Positions 6,192-6,325 of a DNA stretch of 6,325 bases are shown here, one piece after another (position 1 is the first letter of the stretch; each line of letters begins with the position of its first letter). The notes beneath the pieces were generated by a model. That model searched no databases and was not told the DNA's origin. It worked only from the letters and a program-made list of their open reading frames with translations. This DNA is from JAKVAV01 sp964635965 (GTDB lineage Bacteria > Bacteroidota > Bacteroidia > Flavobacteriales_D > Cryomorphaceae), in contig CAZWQX010000181.1 of the NCBI GenBank assembly GCA_964635965.1, forward strand, positions 1-6,325, written 5' to 3'. The position numbers were made by a program, and so were the translations under genes.

Positions 6192-6325
6192 ATGTGTTTA
6201 GCGATACCCGGGAAGATTAAAAGTATTGATCTGCAATACAACGGCCTTGTTCGCATGGCGAAGGTCTCTTTTGGTGGAATCACCAAGGAGGCAAGTTTGG
6301 AAATGTTACCCGACGCTGAAGTCGG
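6192..6325 (+). CDS. hypC: Hydrogenase assembly chaperone HypC, 5' part
   Basis: HypC carries the Fe(CN)2CO unit with HypD and delivers it to the large-subunit precursor. The 44 complete codons begin MCLAIPGKI, the family's hallmark start, in which Cys2 is the essential iron/HypD-binding residue after Met removal. A typical beta-barrel pattern follows with VSFGGITKEASLEMLPDAEV. The window ends about halfway through a usual HypC of about 75-95 residues, so the conserved downstream His region cannot be checked. The ATG lies 4 bases after the last base of the hypF stop, so it is in the same operon. Confidence 0.96.
   Translation, partial: MCLAIPGKIKSIDLQYNGLVRMAKVSFGGITKEASLEMLPDAEV

Overview
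The window is a single plus-strand stretch of a [NiFe]-hydrogenase locus. It begins inside the 3' end of the catalytic large-subunit gene and ends inside hypC. Everything between is packed tightly, with overlaps of 4 to 26 bases or gaps of 0 to 11 bases, apart from one 59-base gap after the large subunit. That gap holds a perfect 12-bp hairpin. The organism is probably a member of Bacteroidota or a similar Gram-negative lineage. This inference rests on mid-range GC, mostly weak or absent Shine-Dalgarno sequences, and the general look of the proteins; no taxonomic marker is present.

Layout: (1) C-terminal part of the hydrogenase large subunit, with the second Ni/Fe-binding Cys pair and a removable C-terminal tail (2-283). 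(2) Intergenic hairpin (301-331). (3) The hydrogenase-specific maturation endopeptidase (343-825). (4) Two small cysteine-free proteins of unknown function, each joined to its upstream gene by a 4-base start/stop overlap (822-1139 and 1136-1399). (5) A 496-residue TPR-like helical-repeat protein (1374-2864). (6) The general maturation genes in the order hypA, hypB, hypF, hypC (2865 to the end). hypD and hypE are not in the window and would be expected just downstream.

How the parts fit: HypF with HypE makes the cyanide ligands of the active-site iron. HypC with HypD assembles and carries the Fe(CN)2CO unit. HypA and HypB insert nickel. The endopeptidase then cuts the large-subunit tail after the conserved His, which closes the site. 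The large subunit is followed directly by its protease, not by a cytochrome b gene. With the tail sequence and the linked TPR gene, this suggests a group 2a-like uptake hydrogenase rather than a classical group 1 membrane-bound enzyme. That assignment is inference from under 100 residues. The least understood part is the block of two small proteins plus the TPR protein (822-2864), a candidate set of enzyme-specific assembly or partner proteins.
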